Assembly (NCBI RefSeq): GCF_008831285.2
Contig: NC_045144.1
Location: 1,364,001-1,428,000 of the forward strand
Source of the DNA: Nymphaea colorata
Taxonomy: Eukaryota; Streptophyta; Magnoliopsida; Nymphaeales; Nymphaeaceae
DNA length: 64,000 bases
Direction: 5' to 3'
Under the pieces are notes generated by a model. That model was not told the DNA's origin and searched no databases. It was given only the letters and a program-made list of their open reading frames with translations. Below, piece by piece: positions 60,442 to 64,000 of the stretch (position 1 is its first letter; each line of letters begins with the position of its first letter). Made by a program: the position numbers and the translations under genes.

Positions 60442-63400
60442 AAATTGTTGCTAATAGAAGGTGGAATCTAGGCTCTAAGCAATGCAAGCTATCTAATATT
60501 AAATGAAATCAATTTGTGCCTCTTGAAAAAGATCCTATTGAAGACCTATGATCTATAGGCCACGAGTGTCAAGGGATTATCTCATATCAAATGGTGATGG
60601 AATCATCTTCATTGAAGGTTAACCATGGTACAACTATTGCTGATTCCTGCCATGAGACCAATAAGAAAGCCACAGAAGTTGAGGAGGAATTTTTTCCTGG
60701 ATTTGGCTGTTTGAACTCCACTAGGACTGTACTAATGGCCTGAAAACAAAAAGATAAAAGGTCTTCCTCTCCTATGAATATTAGTTTGAACAAAAAGGAG
60801 CTCTCCATTCCAAAGAAGTTAACAATTTTAAGAAGAAGGGTTGTGGGACAACATTTTTTAAGGCTATATAAAGTTCTGTCCTGAAAGAAAGGAAGTTGGC
60901 GCAACATGATCCATTCAGGGATATCCAAGGAGCAGAGGATTTCCATAACAAAGAGAATGTTCTCCTGTAGGAAAAGGATCGTAATAGGAGTTGCCAATTG
61001 CCATCAAATGAAGTTAATAGTTGGAATGTTAGAGGCCTTGGTACTCTAACAACCTAGAAAGATTTTGGCAATTGGGTGATATCTCATCAACTTGGGATCA
61101 TTTTCATGTTTTGATATCATGTTGAATGCGGACAACTTCAAATCCTTTTGCAATCACTATGAGGAGTTTTTTTTTAAGCTAATATTGATATGAATCTTAA
61201 TGAGGCCATAATTGTGTGTAGTTAGAGACAGGCTGATTTTAGATTGACTAGTTGCAAATTTAATAAATTTTGGATGGATTGTTTGTTTACTCATAAAGCC
61301 TTAAATCTCAACTTTGATACAATAGGGGTGTATCTTCACCCTCACTCTAGAATTCGCAAAGACCAATTGGTTATGTTAAATATCATTATTGCCAATAAAC
61401 AAATGTTAGTATTATAATGAAAGATTTTAATTCAACTTATAAGGAGTCGGAAAAATGGGCCTGCCCATGCTTGACAAGCTTGTTTAGCATTCAATGGATT
61501 CATTCAAGATGTTGGACTAAGAGAGATTGTGGACAGAAATGGAGCATTCACTTGAACCAATCTCTGCGCCCCGACAGCACTGGCTCAAAGCAAATTAGAT
61601 AGATTTTTGAGCAAGTTGAAAATTGTGGGCAGCTTTTGGTAGAACCAAGAAGTTGTTTAGACCACTCAGCACTTCTCCTTTACATGTAAATTAAATGTCT
61701 TTAAAACCGCATGCAAGAGAAGACGAAGATTTAGATAGTTCCTTTATTGAGAGTGTCAACCTAGTTGTAAGGTCATTATTACAAGAGCATGGAGAGTGGA
61801 GTGTAGAGGATGTGCAGTGCTTAAACTTCTCGCAAAACAGAATAGAGTACGACCATGCCTAAGTAATTGGAGTAAGTATAGAACGAAGAAAGTTGATACC
61901 AGAATTAACGTACTTCAAAAGGATTTTATTGTAATTTATAAGAAGCAAGATATTGACTCTCATAACTGGTCCACTTCTGGAAATCATATTAGATGTTTTC
62001 TTGCGGATGCTCTTAGAGATAAAGCCATGTACTAGAATAAGAGAGTAAGGGTATCATGGCGAAAAAATGGGGATAATAACAGCAAATGTTTTCACGCTAT
62101 TTTCAAGGAAGGTAAAAAAAATTGACTCTTGCACATGAAGACCGATGATGGGGAGTTTTATGAGGAGCATCCAATTCTTTCAGCATGTACTTCTCATTTT
62201 TAAAGATTTTTTACCCGTGACAACTCAACAAGAATGATTATGGATCAGCTTGCTGTAGGTCACAGCGTATTTATAAAAGAAAACTTAATGTTGTTAAGTC
62301 CCATTTCAGATGAGGAAGTGCAAAAGCTGTTATGGGTGCCAACTCCAATAGCGCGCCAGGTCTGAATGGGTTTCTCAAATTGTTCCGTCAAAAAAGTCAG
62401 GACACGTTAAGGACTAATATCACAGTTGCCACTAGAGATTTTTTTTTTTTTAGAAAGGAAAGCTTATTTAGGAAGTAGGCAGAAGTCATATAATCATCAT
62501 TCTTAAATTTGAGTCAGCTGTGCACATTTCCAATTTCAGACATATTGTTCTTGAGAATAGTGTACTGAAATTTATTTTCAGAATCATGGTTTCAAGAATG
62601 AAGAAGGCACTAAAGTGGGTCATTTCCAACATGCAAGGTGGTTTTTTAAAAGATAGAAACATCCATCAATGTCTTCTTCTTGTGCTTGAGATGGTATACA
62701 CAATGTCTAAAGCTAGATCAACTAGCTTATGTTGAAGAAAGACCTATCAAAAGCATATGACAGGGTCAATTGGACTTTCTTACAAGCTGCCATCTTGCAA
62801 TTAGGATTTCATCCTATTTGGACTTAAAAAGTAATGACAGTAGTGAAAAATGATTTATGTGCTCTTGGGATTAATGACCATCAAGGTGAACACTTTGGAT
62901 CTTCTCATGGTCTGCAATAAGGATACATTTATCTTCATTTTTATTCCTCATTGTCATGAAAATCTTTTCACATACCTTGCAAGCTACAATTCAAAGAAGA
63001 ATGATTGAAGTACTGCATATTCGAAGAGGCATAGAAGGAGTTTTTTCTACAATATATGCTGATGACGTCTTGCTTTTCTTAGCTTTCAAGAATGGCTTTC
63101 TTTATCTACAATTTCTTTTTTTTCCGTTTGAACTCCATGCTGGAATGATGATTAACCTTCAAAAATCAGCATTCTACTTTTTCAATATGGGCAAAGCAAG
63201 ATTGCAAGTATTTGTAATCAGTTCGGCGAGAGCCTAGGACAGTTTCCTACTCGATATTTGGGTCTTACTCCCAAGCCAACGAATTTGAGAATGTTGGTTT
63301 GTTTCTTATTCATTTAAAAATACAGAGTAAACTTAGTTTATGAAAAAAGCACGCTACTTTCCCATGCAGTAGGATCTACTTGATCAAATCAGTATTAGAA

Positions 63401-64000
63401 GCACTTCGTATTTACTGGATGTTGGTGTTCAAGTGCCCTCTTGGTGTCATTAAGAAAATAGAACAGATTATGTGCAGTTTTTTATAGGAAGAGTCAGATG
63501 GAGGGGATAAGCCTCATTTAATTGCCTGGAATGTCTTGGCTTTTCCTAAATAGGAAGGTGGGCTCGGCATTAGAAAACTTAAAGAGGTCAATGAAGCTAA
63601 TCGGTTGTTTCTAGGATGTACATTAATTTTTCACCAGGGCATTTGGGACTCATTATGCATGAAAAAATATTTGAATAGGAAAAGTACTTGGAATGTGGAT
63701 ATGGTTCCTAATATTTCTTCTCTTGGGCGGGATCTAAATCTGTTACTTGAAATGTGATGAATGGAGAGCTTGCTAAGTTCTATGGAGGATGTTTTTCTCA
63801 AGCAGATTCCATTGGATCTGCTTGGGAAGTAGAACCTTTCCTTCGTAATACAGCACCACATTGAGCTATATCTATGGTGGCATGGGCATTGCATTGGAGA
63901 TTGCCTTCAACTTAGGCTCATGCAAAGTGCAGATTTTCTTTGTTCTAAAGAAAATCTTAAACCTGCAAAGCTCAGGAGCCAAGTTTGGAATCATTAAAAT
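60442..64000 (+). pseudogene. L1-type LINE, copy E: endonuclease and reverse transcriptase, 5' truncated
   Basis: This is the most informative LINE copy. It starts at 60442 inside ORF1-downstream sequence equivalent to 34457 and runs off the window. WNVRGLG at 61022-61042 is the N-terminal signature of the APE-like endonuclease. MKDFNSTYKESEKW (61417 onward), FNGFIQDVGLREI, DRNGAFT-stop-TNL and KLDRFL (to about 61600) give its C-terminal part. Reverse transcriptase: KDLSKAYDRVNWTFLQAAILQ at 62738-62821, a decayed HGLRQG-type motif near 62905, and the YADD box at 63055-63066 inside the open frame 62956-63237. GGLGIRKLKEVNEANRLFL begins at 63557. Several stops and frameshifts are present, so it is not autonomous. 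Such an enzyme nicks DNA and primes reverse transcription at the target. Confidence 0.87.

Overview
The window looks like an AT-rich, repeat-dense intergenic stretch of a flowering-plant nuclear genome. Everything recognisable belongs to plant families: a nepenthesin-like aspartic protease (two decayed copies), L1-type LINEs, Ty1/Copia and Ty3/Gypsy remnants primed by initiator tRNA-Met, a tRNA-derived SINE, hAT-type MITEs and long (TA)n, (CA)n and (CT)n microsatellites. The species cannot be told from this sequence. I found no intact protein-coding gene that I would defend, and no tRNA or rRNA gene.

The main architecture is a set of diverged, same-orientation segmental duplications. Unit A is 1667-4718 plus 4719-14258. 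Unit A' (15820-17900) is an older, more decayed relative. Unit B is 23870-28480. Unit C is split: 28488-31650, then 38315-46125, with a further block C' at 46380-47760. Unit D is 52887-60441. Inside unit A an older layer is visible, because 1860-2750 resembles 7630-9330. L1-type LINE bodies lie beside units C, D and the window end (33990-37522, 50193-52886, 60442-64000), so the right half reads as a tandem array of [LINE + unit]. Equivalent LINE positions are about 15.3 kb and 12.0 kb apart.

Region by region: 1-1291 is a minus-strand Gypsy 5' end (gag, PBS, LTR). 1667-14258 is unit A with SINE and MITE insertions. 14259-15321 is a minus-strand Copia-like 5' end, and 15386-15808 is a plus-strand Copia integrase fragment. 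15820-17900 is unit A'. 17900-21430 has no recognisable gene. 21478-22809 is aspartic protease pseudogene 1, with its frame intact apart from two nonsense codons. 23870-31650 is unit B and the left part of C. 31744-33498 is protease pseudogene 2, heavily decayed. 33990-37522 is a LINE that has lost its reverse-transcriptase core. 38315-47760 is the rest of C. 49140-50092 is a minus-strand Copia remnant against a 100-N assembly gap (50093-50192). 50193-64000 is LINE, unit D and LINE.

The most interesting pattern is that at least five paralogue-specific deletions or junctions between the duplicated units fall at or within about 15 bp of (CA)n/(TA)n microsatellites. The same microsatellite is used in three of them. 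The window therefore appears to record repeated microsatellite-associated rearrangement of a tandem array. All identities are by-eye comparisons; no alignment or database search was run.
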